Of a stretch of 64,000 nucleotides of DNA, positions 30,737 to 40,803 are shown in pieces. The DNA comes from Enterobacter sp. R4-368 (GTDB lineage Bacteria > Pseudomonadota > Gammaproteobacteria > Enterobacterales > Enterobacteriaceae): positions 3,162,001 to 3,226,000 of the forward strand of contig NC_021500.1 in the NCBI RefSeq assembly GCF_000410515.1. Direction: 5' to 3'. The translations under genes and the position numbers were made by a program. Within the stretch, counting starts at the first letter, position 1. Each line of letters begins with the position of its first letter. The notes beneath the pieces are model-generated. The model did no database searches. It was given only the letters and a program-made list of their open reading frames with translations, and was not told where the DNA came from.

Positions 30737-31812
30737 CTGCATTGATTCACGTACTGGGATCGGATATCCCACACCATAACCAGACTGTTCTGCGGTTTTT
30801 TAACGAAAACCTTGCGGCTTCGGGCGCGTATGCCCGTGAATTTATGGTTGTTGGCTGCGACGAAGAGCAACGCGCGGCGTATCCGGAATTAACGCTGCAC
30901 TTCTATGCCGATAAAAACGCACTGGCAAAGGCCGTTGTCGCGCGCGCAAAAGCCGATCGCCAGCAACGCTTTTTCTTTCACGGTCAGTTCAACTTCGGCC
31001 TGTGGCTGGCGTTATTGCGCGGTGCTATCAAGCGCGAACAGTTCTACTGGCATGCCTGGGGCGCCGATCTGTATGAAGTGTCGCGTAGCCTCAAATTCCG
31101 TCTTTTTTATCCGCTGCGCCGTTTAGCACAACGCCGGGTGGGCTGCATTTTTGCTACCCGTGGCGATCTGGCCTGGTTCGGGCAACGTAACCCTGGCGTG
31201 CGCGGCGAGCTGCTCTATTTCCCAACGCGTATGGATCCGGCGCTGAATACCATGGCGCACGAACTGCAACGGGAAGGCAAACTGACGATTCTGGTGGGTA
31301 ACTCCGGCGACCCGAGCAACGAGCACATTGCTGCATTGCGAGCGATTCACCGCCAGTTTGGCGACACGGTGAATATCATTGTACCGATGGGGTATCCGGC
31401 GAATAACGACAGCTATATCACCGCGGTCCGCAACGCCGGTCTGGCGCTATTTAGCGCAGATAACTTGCGTATTCTGAGCGAAAAAATGGACTTTGACGCC
31501 TATCTGGCACTGCTGGCGCAATGCGATTTAGGTTACTTTATTTTCGCCCGTCAGCAGGGGATTGGCACGCTCTGCTTACTAATTCAGGCTGGCGTTCCCT
31601 ACGTGCTGAACCGGGAGAATCCGTTCTGGCGCGATATGGTGGCAGAAGATATTCCGGTGTTGTTTACCAGCGATGCGCTAAGCGAAGCGGTGATCCGCGA
31701 AGCACGGCGGCAGCTGGTGGCAGTGGATAAGCATGCCATTACGTTCTTTAGCCCGAATTACATTACGCTTTGGCATAAAACGCTGCGTATGGCTGCGGGG
31801 ATCGTCGGATGA
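30733..31812 (+). CDS. wecF: TDP-Fuc4NAc:lipid II Fuc4NAc transferase WecF
   Basis: A 359-residue glycosyltransferase of family GT56, which adds the third sugar to make ECA lipid III. Starts [20 protein letters not shown] and keeps the HAWGADLYE and [12 protein letters not shown] segments typical of the family. No membrane helix; it acts at the inner face of the inner membrane. It overlaps wzxE and wzyE by four bases each. Confidence 0.95.
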   Translation: MTALIHVLGSDIPHHNQTVLRFFNENLAASGAYAREFMVVGCDEEQRAAYPELTLHFYADKNALAKAVVARAKADRQQRFFFHGQFNFGLWLALLRGAIKREQFYWHAWGADLYEVSRSLKFRLFYPLRRLAQRRVGCIFATRGDLAWFGQRNPGVRGELLYFPTRMDPALNTMAHELQREGKLTILVGNSGDPSNEHIAALRAIHRQFGDTVNIIVPMGYPANNDSYITAVRNAGLALFSADNLRILSEKMDFDAYLALLAQCDLGYFIFARQQGIGTLCLLIQAGVPYVLNRENPFWRDMVAEDIPVLFTSDALSEAVIREARRQLVAVDKHAITFFSPNYITLWHKTLRMAAGIVG

Positions 31813-33161
31813 GCCCACTTGAGTTTTGCGGACTGTTTATCATCTGGCTGCTGGCGACGCTGTTTATCGCCACGCTGACCTGGTTTGAATTCCGCCGTGT
31901 GCGGTTTAATTTTAACGTTTTCTTTTCGCTGCTGTTTCTGCTGACCTTTTTCTTTGGTTTTCCGCTGACCTGCGTGCTGGTGTTCCGTTTTAACGTCGCC
32001 GTGGCACCGCCGGGAATTATGATGCAGTCATTGCTGGCGGCTGCATGTTTCTATGGCATCTATTACGTGACGTACAAAACGCGGTTGCGGGCGAAAGCCG
32101 AACAGGTGACACGTCGCCCTCTGTTCACTATTAACCGGGTGGAAGCGCATCTGACATGGGTGGTGCTGATGATCATCGCGCTGGTGAGCGTGGGGATCTT
32201 CTTTATGCACAACGGCTTCCTGTTATTCCGCTTGCACTCCTATAGTCAGATCTTCTCCAGCGAAGTGTCCGGCGTCGCGTTAAAACGTTTCTTCTACTTC
32301 TTTATTCCGGCGATGCTGGTGGTCTACTTCCTGCGTCAGAGTGTGCAGGCGTGGCTGTTCTTTCTGGTCAGCACCGTAGCGTTTGGCCTGCTGACCTACA
32401 TGATTGTTGGCGGTACGCGCGCCAATATCATTATCGCGTTCGCGATTTTCCTGTTTATCGGCATTATTCGCGGCTGGATTTCGCTCTGGATGCTGGCGGC
32501 TGCGGGCGTGCTGGGGATTGTCGGTATGTTCTGGCTGGCGCTGAAACGCTATGGCTTAAATGTCAGCGGCGACGAAGCGTTTTACACCTTTTTATACCTG
32601 ACGCGCGACACCTTCTCGCCGTGGGAAAACTTGTCGCTGCTATTGCAAAACTACGACAAGATTGATTTTCAGGGGCTGGCGCCGATTGTGCGCGACTTCT
32701 ACGTGTTTATCCCTTCCTGGTTATGGCCTTCGCGGCCTGGCATTGTGCTCAACACGGCGAACTACTTCACCTGGGAAGTGCTGAACAATCACTCCGGGCT
32801 GGCAATTTCGCCCACGCTGATTGGTTCGTTAGTGGTGATGGGGGGCGCGTGGTTTATCCCGCTGGGTGCGGTGGTGGTAGGCCTGATCATTAAATGGTTC
32901 GACTGGTTATATACTTTAGGAAACCGGGAAACCAACCGTTATAAAGCCGCGATTCTTCATAGCTTCTGCTTTGGCGCTATTTTCAACATGATTGTGCTGG
33001 CGCGCGAAGGGCTGGATGCGTTTGCCTCGCGGGTGGTGTTCTTCCTTGCTATTTTCGGCTTCTGCCTGCTGATGGCGAAACTGCTGTACTGGCTGTTTGA
33101 CAGTGCAGGACTTATACATCGTCGCGATACGCGCGTAGTAAAACCCATCTCCCAGGTGTGA
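31809..33161 (+). CDS. wzyE: ECA polymerase WzyE
   Basis: A 450-residue membrane protein with about 11 helices and a large periplasmic loop near 280-330, as in Wzy polymerases. It joins ECA trisaccharide units in the periplasm together with WzzE. Segment [14 protein letters not shown] is conserved. It overlaps wecF and is followed by wecG after 12 nt (AAAAGGATTTAAC before its ATG). Confidence 0.95.
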   Translation: MSPLEFCGLFIIWLLATLFIATLTWFEFRRVRFNFNVFFSLLFLLTFFFGFPLTCVLVFRFNVAVAPPGIMMQSLLAAACFYGIYYVTYKTRLRAKAEQVTRRPLFTINRVEAHLTWVVLMIIALVSVGIFFMHNGFLLFRLHSYSQIFSSEVSGVALKRFFYFFIPAMLVVYFLRQSVQAWLFFLVSTVAFGLLTYMIVGGTRANIIIAFAIFLFIGIIRGWISLWMLAAAGVLGIVGMFWLALKRYGLNVSGDEAFYTFLYLTRDTFSPWENLSLLLQNYDKIDFQGLAPIVRDFYVFIPSWLWPSRPGIVLNTANYFTWEVLNNHSGLAISPTLIGSLVVMGGAWFIPLGAVVVGLIIKWFDWLYTLGNRETNRYKAAILHSFCFGAIFNMIVLAREGLDAFASRVVFFLAIFGFCLLMAKLLYWLFDSAGLIHRRDTRVVKPISQV

Positions 33162-33173
33162 AAAGGATTTAAC

Positions 33174-33914
33174 ATGACGGATAAGACGGCAGCGCCGCTG
33201 TATGACCTGCGCGGTCTGAAACTGGTTGGCTGGCGTGATATGCAACACGCGCTGGATTTTCTCTGTGCTGACGGGCAAATCAGGCAGGGCACGCTGGTGG
33301 CGATCAACGCCGAGAAAATGTTGACGCTGGAAGATGACGCGCAAGTTCGCGCGTTGATTGAGGCGGCGGAATATAAATACGCCGATGGCATCAGCGTCGT
33401 GCGATCGCTGCGCAAGAAATTCCCGCAGGCGCAGGTTTCTCGCGTTGCGGGGGCCGATCTCTGGGAACAACTGATGGCACGGGCAGGAAAAACGGGCACA
33501 CCGGTGTTTCTGGTCGGTGGCAAACCTGAAGTGCTGGCACAAACAGAGCAGAAACTGCGTGCGCAATGGCAGGTGAATATTGTGGGAAGCCAGGACGGCT
33601 ACTTTAGTCCGGCGCAGCGACAAGCGCTGTTTGAGCGGATCCGCGATAGCGGGGCGAAAATCGTCACCGTCGCAATGGGCTCGCCAAAACAGGAGATTTT
33701 TATGCGCGACTGCCGTGCTGTCTGGCCGGATGCGCTGTATATGGGCGTGGGCGGCACTTACGATGTCTTTACCGGCCATGTTAAGCGCGCGCCGAAACTC
33801 TGGCAGAAATCAGGGCTGGAGTGGCTGTATCGCTTATTGTCGCAACCGACGCGGCTGAAACGCCAGTTACGCTTGCTGCGTTATCTGCGCTGGCACTACA
33901 GCGGAAAACTCTGA
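33174..33914 (+). CDS. wecG: UDP-ManNAcA:lipid I ManNAcA transferase WecG
   Basis: A 246-residue glycosyltransferase of the WecG/TagA (GT26) family that makes ECA lipid II. Conserved [11 protein letters not shown] near the start, [11 protein letters not shown], and the [20 protein letters not shown] and [18 protein letters not shown] segments. It closes the cluster and a terminator follows. Confidence 0.96.
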   Translation: MTDKTAAPLYDLRGLKLVGWRDMQHALDFLCADGQIRQGTLVAINAEKMLTLEDDAQVRALIEAAEYKYADGISVVRSLRKKFPQAQVSRVAGADLWEQLMARAGKTGTPVFLVGGKPEVLAQTEQKLRAQWQVNIVGSQDGYFSPAQRQALFERIRDSGAKIVTVAMGSPKQEIFMRDCRAVWPDALYMGVGGTYDVFTGHVKRAPKLWQKSGLEWLYRLLSQPTRLKRQLRLLRYLRWHYSGKL

Positions 33915-33923
33915 CTCTCCCCC

Positions 33924-33947
33924 GGCGGCGTAATGCGCTGCCTTTTT
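33924..33947 (+). terminator. Terminator of the ECA cluster
   Basis: Stem GGCGGCG / CGCTGCC (one mismatch) with loop TAATG and TTTTT, ten bases after the wecG stop. The remaining 225 nt up to thrP hold no gene, only the thrP promoter and leader. Confidence 0.75.
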
Positions 33948-34096
33948 CCTTCCTGTTGCTGTTTTATTGTGCATTACACCTGTTTTTTTTATACATCGTT
34001 TGCCATTTTCCTCATTTTAAGAAACCATTCGCTCACTCATTGCAGTGCCGTGGTGTTTTTTGCGCCAACCATTTCCGGGTCGGTGCAGCATGGCCT

Positions 34097-34170
34097 GTTA
34101 TGAGCTGAGGAAAAACTCATAACAATAACCCGCAGAGCGGGCAAAGAAAGAAGCAAACACAACAGAGGAT
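34097..34170 (+). promoter_or_regulatory. thrP leader: hairpins and CA-rich GcvB-type target
   Basis: Three elements follow one another: a perfect inverted repeat GTTATGAG / CTCATAAC (34097-34123), a small CCCGC-AGA-GCGGG hairpin (34128-34140), and a CA-rich run GCAAACACAAC (34153-34163) touching the AGAGG ribosome site. In Salmonella the homologous yifK mRNA is a GcvB target through such a run. Pairing with GcvB here is inferred. Confidence 0.6.
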
Positions 34171-34172
34171 TT

Positions 34173-35558
34173 ATGGCCGAAAACAAACCAGAGCTTCAGC
34201 GTGGTCTGGAGTCTCGTCACATCGAATTAATTGCCCTCGGGGGCACCATAGGCGTAGGCCTGTTTATGGGGGCTGCCAGTACGCTGAAATGGGCAGGCCC
34301 GTCGGTATTGCTGGCGTATATTATCGCCGGGATTTTCGTCTTCTTTATTATGCGCTCGATGGGCGAGATGCTGTTTCTGGAGCCGGTCGCCGGGTCTTTC
34401 GCGGTTTATGCGCATCGCTATATGAGCCCGTTTTTTGGCTATCTCACCGCCTGGTCCTATTGGTTTATGTGGATGGCGGTTGGCATCTCGGAAATCACCG
34501 CGATTGGCGTGTATGTCCAGTTCTGGTTCCCGGATCTTGCACAGTGGATACCCGCGCTGATTGCGGTGGGGCTGGTCGCCCTGGCCAACCTGGCTGCAGT
34601 GCGTTTGTATGGTGAAATTGAATTCTGGTTTGCGATGATCAAAGTCACCACCATTATCGTGATGATTGTCGTGGGCCTGGGCGTGATTTTCTTCGGCTTT
34701 GGTAATGGTGGTCACTCTATCGGTTTTGGCAACCTGACCGCACATGGCGGTTTCTTTGCCGGCGGCTGGAAAGGCTTTTTAACCGCGCTCTGTATCGTTG
34801 TGGCCTCATATCAGGGTGTCGAGTTGATTGGTATCACCGCAGGTGAAGCGAAAAACCCGCAAGTAACGCTGCGTAGCGCAGTCAGCAAGGTGCTGTGGCG
34901 CATTCTGATTTTCTATGTGGGTGCCATTTTTGTCATTGTTACCATCTTCCCGTGGAATGAAATTGGCACCAATGGCAGCCCGTTTGTGCTGACCTTTGCC
35001 AAAATCGGTATCACCGCGGCGGCAGGTATCATTAACTTTGTTGTGCTGACGGCGGCGCTGTCCGGTTGTAACAGCGGTATGTATAGCTGTGGTCGTATGC
35101 TTTACGCGCTGGCGAAGAACCGTCAGCTGCCGGCGGCGGTGGCGAAAGTGTCCAAAAGCGGCGTTCCGGCGATGGGTGTGACCATTTCCATTATTATTCT
35201 GCTGGTCGGCTCCTGCCTGAATTACGTGATTCCGAACCCACAGCGAGTGTTTGTTTACGTGTACAGCGCCAGCGTGTTGCCAGGCATGGTGCCGTGGTTC
35301 GTGATTTTGATTAGTCAGTTGCGTTTCCGTAAAGCCCATAAAGAAGCGATTGCCAGCCATCCGTTCCGCTCGATGTTGTTCCCGTGGGCAAACTGGTTAA
35401 CCATGGCATTTCTGATTTGCGTGCTGGTGGGGATGGGCTTCAACGATGACACGCGTATGTCGCTGTTTGTCGGCATTATCTTCCTCGCTGCGGTAACGGT
35501 GGCGTATAAGGTATTTGGCTTCCATCGGCATGCTGTTACGCAACGGGTGGGTGAATAA
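34173..35558 (+). CDS. thrP: Threonine/serine transporter ThrP (YifK)
   Basis: A 461-residue amino-acid permease of the APC superfamily with 12 membrane helices. Helix 1 carries the substrate-binding [14 protein letters not shown] unwound segment; other family signatures are [21 protein letters not shown] and [19 protein letters not shown]. coli YifK (now ThrP) takes up threonine and serine with protons. Same length as E. coli. Start at [11 protein letters not shown] behind AGAGGA. Confidence 0.94.
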   Translation: MAENKPELQRGLESRHIELIALGGTIGVGLFMGAASTLKWAGPSVLLAYIIAGIFVFFIMRSMGEMLFLEPVAGSFAVYAHRYMSPFFGYLTAWSYWFMWMAVGISEITAIGVYVQFWFPDLAQWIPALIAVGLVALANLAAVRLYGEIEFWFAMIKVTTIIVMIVVGLGVIFFGFGNGGHSIGFGNLTAHGGFFAGGWKGFLTALCIVVASYQGVELIGITAGEAKNPQVTLRSAVSKVLWRILIFYVGAIFVIVTIFPWNEIGTNGSPFVLTFAKIGITAAAGIINFVVLTAALSGCNSGMYSCGRMLYALAKNRQLPAAVAKVSKSGVPAMGVTISIIILLVGSCLNYVIPNPQRVFVYVYSASVLPGMVPWFVILISQLRFRKAHKEAIASHPFRSMLFPWANWLTMAFLICVLVGMGFNDDTRMSLFVGIIFLAAVTVAYKVFGFHRHAVTQRVGE

Positions 35559-35563
35559 GAGGC

Positions 35564-35601
35564 AAAATGCGCAAAGCATAACCAAACGCGCATTTTCTTT
35601 A
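35564..35601 (+). terminator. thrP terminator
   Basis: Stem AAAATGCGC / GCGCATTTT with a 15-nt loop, then CTTTAAA, directly after thrP. Confidence 0.75.
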
Positions 35602-35611
35602 AAAAAAGCAC

Positions 35612-35640
35612 TAGACAGCCGCGCCCGAAGTCCGTACTAT
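35612..35640 (+). promoter_or_regulatory. Promoter of the argX-hisR-leuT-proM tRNA operon
   Basis: TAGACA and TACTAT are spaced by 17 nt, and the bases after the -10 (CCACCCCCGC) form a GC-rich discriminator typical of stable RNA promoters under stringent control. It sits 21 nt before the first tRNA. Confidence 0.75.
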
Positions 35641-35661
35641 CCACCCCCGCAACGGCGCTAC

Positions 35662-35738
<77 letters not shown>

Positions 35739-35806
35739 TTTAAACCCGGCGCTTGAGCTGCGGTGGTTCGTGAAATATCACGATACCGCGTGAACAGATT
35801 TACAGT

Positions 35807-35883
35807 GGTGGCTATAGCTCAGTTGGTAGAGCCCTGGATTGTGATTCCAGTTGTCGTGGGTTCGAGTCCCATTAGCCACCCCA
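35807..35883 (+). tRNA. hisR: tRNA-His(GUG)
   Basis: 77 nt including the encoded extra 5' G (position -1) that marks bacterial tRNA-His, which pairs with the discriminator C. Anticodon loop TTGTGAT (GUG); encoded CCA. In E. coli hisR is the only tRNA-His gene. Confidence 0.97.
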
Positions 35884-35911
35884 TTATTTTGCAGTACAAG
35901 TTTCGTGGAAT

Positions 35912-35997
35912 GCGAAGGTGGCGGAATTGGTAGACGCGCTAGCTTCAGGTGTTAGTGTCCTTAGGATGTGGGGGTTCGAGTCCCCCCCCTCGCACCA
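35912..35997 (+). tRNA. leuT: tRNA-Leu(CAG)
   Basis: 86-nt class II tRNA with a long variable arm (GTCC-TTA-GGAT type, one base shorter than E. coli leuT), anticodon loop TTCAGGT (CAG) and encoded CCA. Confidence 0.96.
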
Positions 35998-36035
35998 CAA
36001 CTTAGATTGAACAAAAAATTCAAAAAGCAGTAAAA

Positions 36036-36112
36036 CGGCGAGTAGCGCAGCTTGGTAGCGCAACTGGTTTGGGACCAGTGGGTCGGAGGTTCGAATCCTC
36101 TCTCGCCGACCA
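36036..36112 (+). tRNA. proM: tRNA-Pro(UGG)
   Basis: 77-nt cloverleaf beginning CGGCGAGTAGCGCAG with anticodon loop TTTGGGA (UGG) and encoded CCA. Last gene of the tRNA operon. Confidence 0.97.
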
Positions 36113-36118
36113 ATTTTG

Positions 36119-36142
36119 AACCCCGCGTAAGCGGGGTTTTTT
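36119..36142 (+). terminator. Terminator of the tRNA operon
   Basis: Stem AACCCCGC / GCGGGGTT with loop GTAA and six T, right after tRNA-Pro. Confidence 0.93.
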
Positions 36143-36208
36143 GTTTTTGACTTTCCTGCCCCTTCTTCCGCTTCTGCATTGCGCGTCTTTCCATCCCTTT
36201 TTTGCCTG

Positions 36209-36321
36209 TGTTGCTCGTGGGCGACAATCTGCATCTGGCGTGTCGCTTAACGGTGACATGTAATCCTATGATTTTAAATAGCTATAGTAATTAGTCTGCT
36301 ATTTGTCGCTATGCAGCGACA
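36209..36321 (+). promoter_or_regulatory. Three TGTC-N10-GACA sites upstream of glmZ (likely GlrR binding)
   Basis: Two perfect sites, TGTCGCTTAACGGTGACA (36241-36258) and TGTCGCTATGCAGCGACA (36304-36321), and a third with one mismatch, TGTT-N10-GACA (36209-36226). This motif, in several copies, is bound by the response regulator GlrR upstream of sigma54 promoters of glmY and, in many enterobacteria, glmZ. The remaining bases between 36147 and 36454 hold no gene; AT-rich parts could bind IHF. Confidence 0.8.
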
Positions 36322-36427
36322 CTTTAGCTTTAAGGAAAGACGGTTAAACCGTTGTGGCGGGGCAAGAAACGCTGAATTTACTGATATTTTAAAAGTTTGC
36401 GCGCTGTAACATTAGTTAATGCAGTTA

Positions 36428-36443
36428 TGGCACGGTATGTGCA
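36428..36443 (+). promoter_or_regulatory. Sigma54 promoter of glmZ
   Basis: TGGCACGGTATGTGCA matches the -24/-12 consensus TGGCAC-N5-TTGCA with one mismatch. The -12 GC is 12-13 nt before the first base of GlmZ, exactly the expected spacing. An overlapping AATAAT just downstream could serve as a sigma70 -10, as described for dual promoters of these sRNAs. Confidence 0.85.
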
Positions 36444-36454
36444 ATAATATACGC

Positions 36455-36660
36455 GTAGATGCTCATTCCATCTCTTATGTTCGCCTTCAGGCTTCATAAA
36501 CTCAGGAATGATGCAGAGCCGTTTACGGTGCTTATCGTCCACAGACAGATGTCGCTTCGGCCTCATCAAACACCATGGACATAACGTTGAGTGAAGCACC
36601 CATTTAGTTGTCAAAGACCTGTTTTAACGCCTGCCTGAGTATTCCGGCAGGCGTTTTTTT
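36455..36660 (+). ncRNA. glmZ: Small regulatory RNA GlmZ
   Basis: About 206 nt, beginning GTAGATGCTCATTCCATCTC and ending with the terminator ACGCCTGCC / GGCAGGCGT plus T run. It keeps the sequence of E. coli GlmZ along its length, including the segment around ACAACGTTGAGTGAAGC region and the GTTTACGGTGCTTATCGTCC stretch. GlmZ with Hfq pairs to the glmS leader and frees its ribosome site, raising glucosamine-6-phosphate synthesis; RapZ and RNase E destroy it when GlcN6P is ample. It lies before hemY as in E. coli, but the aslA and aslB genes are absent. Confidence 0.95.
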
Positions 36661-36668
36661 ATGGCGTA

Positions 36669-36726
36669 ACACTCCATGTTTCGAGTTGCAGGCGCGTTGG
36701 CTTTCCTGCAACTCGAATCAGAGTGT
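36669..36726. repeat. Internally deleted ERIC (mini-ERIC) between glmZ and hemY
   Basis: A 58-bp palindrome: outer arms ACACTC / GAGTGT and a 13-bp inner stem TTCGAGTTGCAGG / CCTGCAACTCGAA around loop CGCGTTGGCTTT. The left part aligns with the left end of the full ERIC at 8057 (CAT..TT..GTTG.AGG.G.GTTGGC) and the right part with its right end (TTCCT.CAAC.CGAATCA). The central ~70 bp with both primer sites is gone. The right end touches the hemY stop codon. Confidence 0.78.
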
Positions 36727-37922
36727 TAGTGAGGCGGGTTATTTTGCAGCGTCAGTAACAAACCGTCACGGCGCATGGTGGCGGCTTCTTCCGGTTGATG
36801 CAGGCGATCGAGGCAGTCAGCGAGCCAGGCATAATCAAACGCGTCCGCACGCTGTTTCAGCGCGGCGCGAAACGCAAGACAAGCTTCCTGCCATTCACCG
36901 TGCTTCATCAACGATTGCCCCAGCGTACTCCACAGCAGCGGGCGATCGCCCTGCGTTTTGATTTGCTGGCGCAGGACTTTTTCGATCTGTTCCGGGTTAT
37001 TGGTTTTCAGGCGAGGGATGACCAGTACCAGGCGATCGTCATATTGGCGCTTCAGACCATCAAGCACGATTTCTTGCGCAGTATCGTGATCGTCACACTC
37101 AATTAAATGGTCAGCCATGGCTACCTGCAATACCACCTGCTGGCGGGTTTTGCGGCTCTGGTTTTTCCACCAGGTTTTCAGCCCCTCGCTGCCCTGATCG
37201 GCACGCGCTTGATCCATCATGCCGATCCACGCCTGCTGCTGCAGAAGATCGCGGTGTTCATCGTCGCCAACGTTGGCTTTTGCCATCGACGGGATGATAT
37301 CCACCAGCGACGTCCACGCGCCGGTGCGAATGTAAGCCTGCTCCGCCAGACGCAGTACTTCGGGGTGGCGGGGAGTGATTTCCAGTAGCTTATCCACGCC
37401 ATGACGCGCGGCATGGTTTTCGTTACGCGCCAGTTGCAGGCGCACACGGGTGATTTCTACCGGGATCGGATCGTTTTCCGCCAGCTCTGCGGCGCGTTCC
37501 AGATGCTGGTTCGCACGCACTTCATCGCCGCGCTGCTGCGCCGCTTCTGCCGCCAGCAGGTAGTTAACAACCGGTTGCTCAGCGTGATCGGCATTCTTCG
37601 ACATCAGCTTTTCAACCTGCTGATAATCGCCTTCCGCCAGTTTCAGCAGCGCCTGCTCAGTCTGTTTACGGGCGCGACGCCGCTTACGGCCGACGAACCA
37701 GACACGCGTATGCGAGCCGGTACGGAAAATGCGGCGCAGCACCCACTCGAGAGCGAAGATAACCACCAACGCCAGCACCAGAATAATGACCAACCCGGTA
37801 ACGCTGGTTTCAATGTTGTAGTTATCGGTCTGGATCAGCACGTACCCCTGGTGCCCGGCAAGCATAGGGCCAAGCACGATCCCGGCGATCAACAGTGCAA
37901 AGAGCAATAACACTTTTAACAT
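36726..37922 (-). CDS. hemY: Haem biosynthesis-associated TPR protein HemY
   Basis: A 398-residue protein with two N-terminal membrane helices (about 4-24 and 40-62) followed by basic RKRRRARKQTEQ and a cytoplasmic TPR-type helical repeat domain. Despite its name this is not the protoporphyrinogen oxidase of Gram-positives; its role in haem pathway regulation or protein interaction is unsettled. Last gene of hemCDXY; two bases separate it from hemX. Same length as E. coli. Confidence 0.94.
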   Translation of the reverse strand: MLKVLLLFALLIAGIVLGPMLAGHQGYVLIQTDNYNIETSVTGLVIILVLALVVIFALEWVLRRIFRTGSHTRVWFVGRKRRRARKQTEQALLKLAEGDYQQVEKLMSKNADHAEQPVVNYLLAAEAAQQRGDEVRANQHLERAAELAENDPIPVEITRVRLQLARNENHAARHGVDKLLEITPRHPEVLRLAEQAYIRTGAWTSLVDIIPSMAKANVGDDEHRDLLQQQAWIGMMDQARADQGSEGLKTWWKNQSRKTRQQVVLQVAMADHLIECDDHDTAQEIVLDGLKRQYDDRLVLVIPRLKTNNPEQIEKVLRQQIKTQGDRPLLWSTLGQSLMKHGEWQEACLAFRAALKQRADAFDYAWLADCLDRLHQPEEAATMRRDGLLLTLQNNPPH

Positions 37923-37924
37923 GG

Positions 37925-39103
37925 TTACTCTCCTTGCGCTGTAGGGGCTGCAGGCGCGGCAGGTGCGGGTGGCTGTTCAGCAGGAGCGGCTGGCGCTGGC
38001 TGAGCCATCAGATTACGTACGCGCGTCTGCATCAGTTTTTCCAGAATCGGCTGGCTTTGCAGTGATTCCGGCAAATCCATGGCGATGGTTTGCTGGCTCA
38101 GCTTGTCCACTTCCTCAAGAAACGCTTTGGTCGCGGCATCATCGGTATCGTAGTAGGCCCGCACCCAGGTGGAGACATTATCCAGCGCTTGCTTGTAAGT
38201 CTCTTCCTGGTGGCGCGGAACGGCCTGCGCGGCAACCAGCAGGCGCGAACGGATGTTCTCACGCAGATAGATATCCTGATTCGGCGCGAGCAGCGGTACG
38301 GCTGTTTCATCACGACGGCGAATGGTAATAAAGCTGTCCATAAAATTCTGCCAGCTTTTTTGCAGGTTTACCCGCCATTCGCTGATGGAGCCAGACAGTT
38401 CACTGCTGTCAGCGTCCATCGGGGAGTCATCATCGTTATTGTCCGCCAGACGCAGGTTATCAATCTGGTTGGAAAGCTGATTTAACTTCAGAATGGCACC
38501 GTCGTAATCCACCTGGGTGATAGCGGAAAGGCTGGCGATATCGTCTGTGATTGCGCGGCGGGCAGTGATAAGGCTCGGATCGTTCATATCCGCGAGGCTG
38601 GCATCGGCGCTTTTCAGCAGTGCCGCCGCGGTGGTGACATCCTGATCGCTCCACAGTTTGCGACCGGCCAGTTTCACCAGAAAATCAGCCTGAGCCAACT
38701 GCCAGGTTTTGGCGTCGGAACCGGAAATGGTCGCCACTTTCTGCTGCACTTCATTCAGCTCTTTTGCCAGCACGTCATTCTGGTGTTTGGCCGCTGCAAG
38801 CTCACTGGATTGCTGCTTGATTACGCCTTCCAGCTCCGCACGCTGCTTATCCTGCGATTGCTGTAGTGCAATCACCTGGTCGGCGAGTTCGCCATTGTTG
38901 TTGTTCAGGGTTGCGGTCTGCTGTTTCACCCAGCCATAAAGCCCTGCGCCAGATGCCAGTGCAATCGCGATGGCGATCGCGCTGAGTGCAAGGCTGGTCC
39001 TGTTAGCGCGTGCATTTTTCTCTGCTTTCTCCGGCGGCGGCGTTGCGCCGTCAGCCGCTTTGGTCTCTTCAACCTCAGCGGAGGAGTGTTGTTGTTCCGT
39101 CAT
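37925..39103 (-). CDS. hemX: HemX, membrane-anchored coiled-coil protein
   Basis: A 392-residue protein: an acidic cytoplasmic head, one membrane helix (about 36-56), a long coiled coil rich in Gln, Lys and Glu (about 60-130), a helical periplasmic domain and a Pro/Ala-rich C-terminal tail (from about 365). It was once thought to be a uroporphyrinogen III methylase but lacks the SAM-binding domain. Its function is not known for certain. Third gene of hemCDXY. Confidence 0.93.
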   Translation of the reverse strand: MTEQQHSSAEVEETKAADGATPPPEKAEKNARANRTSLALSAIAIAIALASGAGLYGWVKQQTATLNNNNGELADQVIALQQSQDKQRAELEGVIKQQSSELAAAKHQNDVLAKELNEVQQKVATISGSDAKTWQLAQADFLVKLAGRKLWSDQDVTTAAALLKSADASLADMNDPSLITARRAITDDIASLSAITQVDYDGAILKLNQLSNQIDNLRLADNNDDDSPMDADSSELSGSISEWRVNLQKSWQNFMDSFITIRRRDETAVPLLAPNQDIYLRENIRSRLLVAAQAVPRHQEETYKQALDNVSTWVRAYYDTDDAATKAFLEEVDKLSQQTIAMDLPESLQSQPILEKLMQTRVRNLMAQPAPAAPAEQPPAPAAPAAPTAQGE

Positions 39104-39124
39104 TATGGCTTCCCATTATGAGAG

Positions 39125-39865
39125 TTATTGTAATGCGCGAAGCAGCGCATCGTTGTCGGCATTGTCAGCGACCTGAATATCCTGCCAGCCCAGATCCCGG
39201 GCGAGGTGCGCCAGACGTTCACTTACCACCACCAGGCGGCAGCGAAGTAACCAGTTCTCCCGATACCAGGGAGGAATAAGTGAATACAGTTGTTGCATCA
39301 TTTCGCCGCTGGTGACCACAAGCGTGGTCACGCCGCGTGTGTGCCAGCGCATCGCTTCTTCCGCGCCGTCATAACATTTCGCGCTGCGTTGATAGCACTC
39401 GCAAAACTCAACGTCGGCGCCGCGCGCCGCCAGCGTTTCCGCCAGCACTTCGCGCCCGCCGTTACCTCGTAAGATTAGCGCATGCTTGCCCTGAACACTT
39501 TGTAATTCAGGTAATTGTAGCAACACTTCGCTGATTTCCCGATCGAGGGGATAGCGCACGTCAATCCCGCTAACGGTGTGCAGTGCCAGTGCGGTGGTGC
39601 GACCAATCGCGAAATACTGCGGTTCGCACGGAAAGCGCAGACCTTGTTGTTGCAGGTGCGCGTGAGCGAAGGAAACGGCATGTTGCGACAGCGCGAACAC
39701 CATGTCGTCTGCGGTTAACGCGGCAAGCCGGGCGGGGAGCGAACTCAACTCGCGACCCGGCGTGAATTCGATCAGCGGAAAGCTCCAGGCCACCAGCCCC
39801 AGTGTGCGCAGTCGGCTCACTAATTCTTCCCCAGCGGGGGACGGGCGGGTGACCAGAATGCTCAT
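39125..39865 (-). CDS. hemD: Uroporphyrinogen-III synthase HemD
   Basis: A 246-residue two-lobed enzyme that closes hydroxymethylbilane with inversion of ring D. Family proteins vary much; visible conserved parts are [49 protein letters not shown] and [11 protein letters not shown]. It overlaps hemC by four bases, so the unstable HemC product is made next to its consumer. Confidence 0.95.
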   Translation of the reverse strand: MSILVTRPSPAGEELVSRLRTLGLVAWSFPLIEFTPGRELSSLPARLAALTADDMVFALSQHAVSFAHAHLQQQGLRFPCEPQYFAIGRTTALALHTVSGIDVRYPLDREISEVLLQLPELQSVQGKHALILRGNGGREVLAETLAARGADVEFCECYQRSAKCYDGAEEAMRWHTRGVTTLVVTSGEMMQQLYSLIPPWYRENWLLRCRLVVVSERLAHLARDLGWQDIQVADNADNDALLRALQ

Positions 39866-40803
39866 GCGGGGGCGTCTCCGTTATAAATTTCGGCCAGAAT
39901 GGCGCGTGCGCCATTATCGAGTAACTCTTCCGCCAGTGAGATACCAAGCTGCTCGGCATCCTCCAGACGGCCGCGACGTTCGCCGCGTACCATGATGGAA
40001 CCATCTGGCGCGCCAACCAGACCGCGCAGCCAGATCCCGCCATCAATCAATTCAGCATAGCTGCCAATTGGCACCTGGCAGCCGCCTTCAAGACGCGTAT
40101 TCATGGCGCGTTCGGCTTTCACGCGAACGGCGGTGTCGTCGTGGTTGAGCGGCGCGAGCAGGGCGCGCGTACGCGTATCGTCCAGGCGACACTCAACACC
40201 TACCGCGCCCTGGCCGACAGCTGGTAGTGAGGTTTCCGGCGGCAGCGCAGCGCGAACGCGGGAACCTAGTCCAAGGCGATTAAGACCGGCAACCGCGAGA
40301 ATAATCGCGTCATAGTCACCGTTGTCGAGCTTGCTAAGACGCGTGCCGACATTTCCGCGCAGGGAGCGGATCACCAGGTCCGGGCGATGCTCCGCTAACT
40401 GACACTGGCGGCGTAAGCTGGAGGTGCCGACAATGCTGCCAGCGGGTAATTCATCCAGCGAGTTATAGCGATTTGATACAAAAGCGTCGCGTGGATCGTC
40501 GCGCTCACAGATGGTCACCAGGCCAAGCCCTTGCGGGAAATCGACCGGTACATCTTTCATTGAATGCACGGCGATATCGGCACGGTTTTCAAGCAGTGCC
40601 AGTTCGAGTTCTTTGACAAACAGGCCTTTACCGCCCACTTTTGCCAGCGGTGTATCGAGGATCACGTCTCCGCGAGTGACCATCGGCACCAGTTCAACTG
40701 TTAGCCCAGGGTGGTTCGCCTCAAGGCGTTCCTTAACGTAATGTGCCTGCCAGAGCGCAAGAGGGCTTTGCCGTGTGGCAATTCTTAAAACATTGTCTAA
40801 CAT
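39862..40803 (-). CDS. hemC: Porphobilinogen deaminase HemC
   Basis: A 313-residue enzyme that links four porphobilinogens to hydroxymethylbilane. The dipyrromethane cofactor is carried on Cys242 in [10 protein letters not shown]; catalytic Asp84 lies in HSMKDVP; arginines in SSLRRQCQL and [10 protein letters not shown] bind the substrate acid groups. It leads hemCDXY and is divergent from cyaA. Confidence 0.97.
   Translation of the reverse strand: MLDNVLRIATRQSPLALWQAHYVKERLEANHPGLTVELVPMVTRGDVILDTPLAKVGGKGLFVKELELALLENRADIAVHSMKDVPVDFPQGLGLVTICERDDPRDAFVSNRYNSLDELPAGSIVGTSSLRRQCQLAEHRPDLVIRSLRGNVGTRLSKLDNGDYDAIILAVAGLNRLGLGSRVRAALPPETSLPAVGQGAVGVECRLDDTRTRALLAPLNHDDTAVRVKAERAMNTRLEGGCQVPIGSYAELIDGGIWLRGLVGAPDGSIMVRGERRGRLEDAEQLGISLAEELLDNGARAILAEIYNGDAPA

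Noticed and set aside
36378..36614. 78-codon frame on the - strand over glmZ
   Set aside because: It lies opposite a well-supported sRNA and shows no conserved features.
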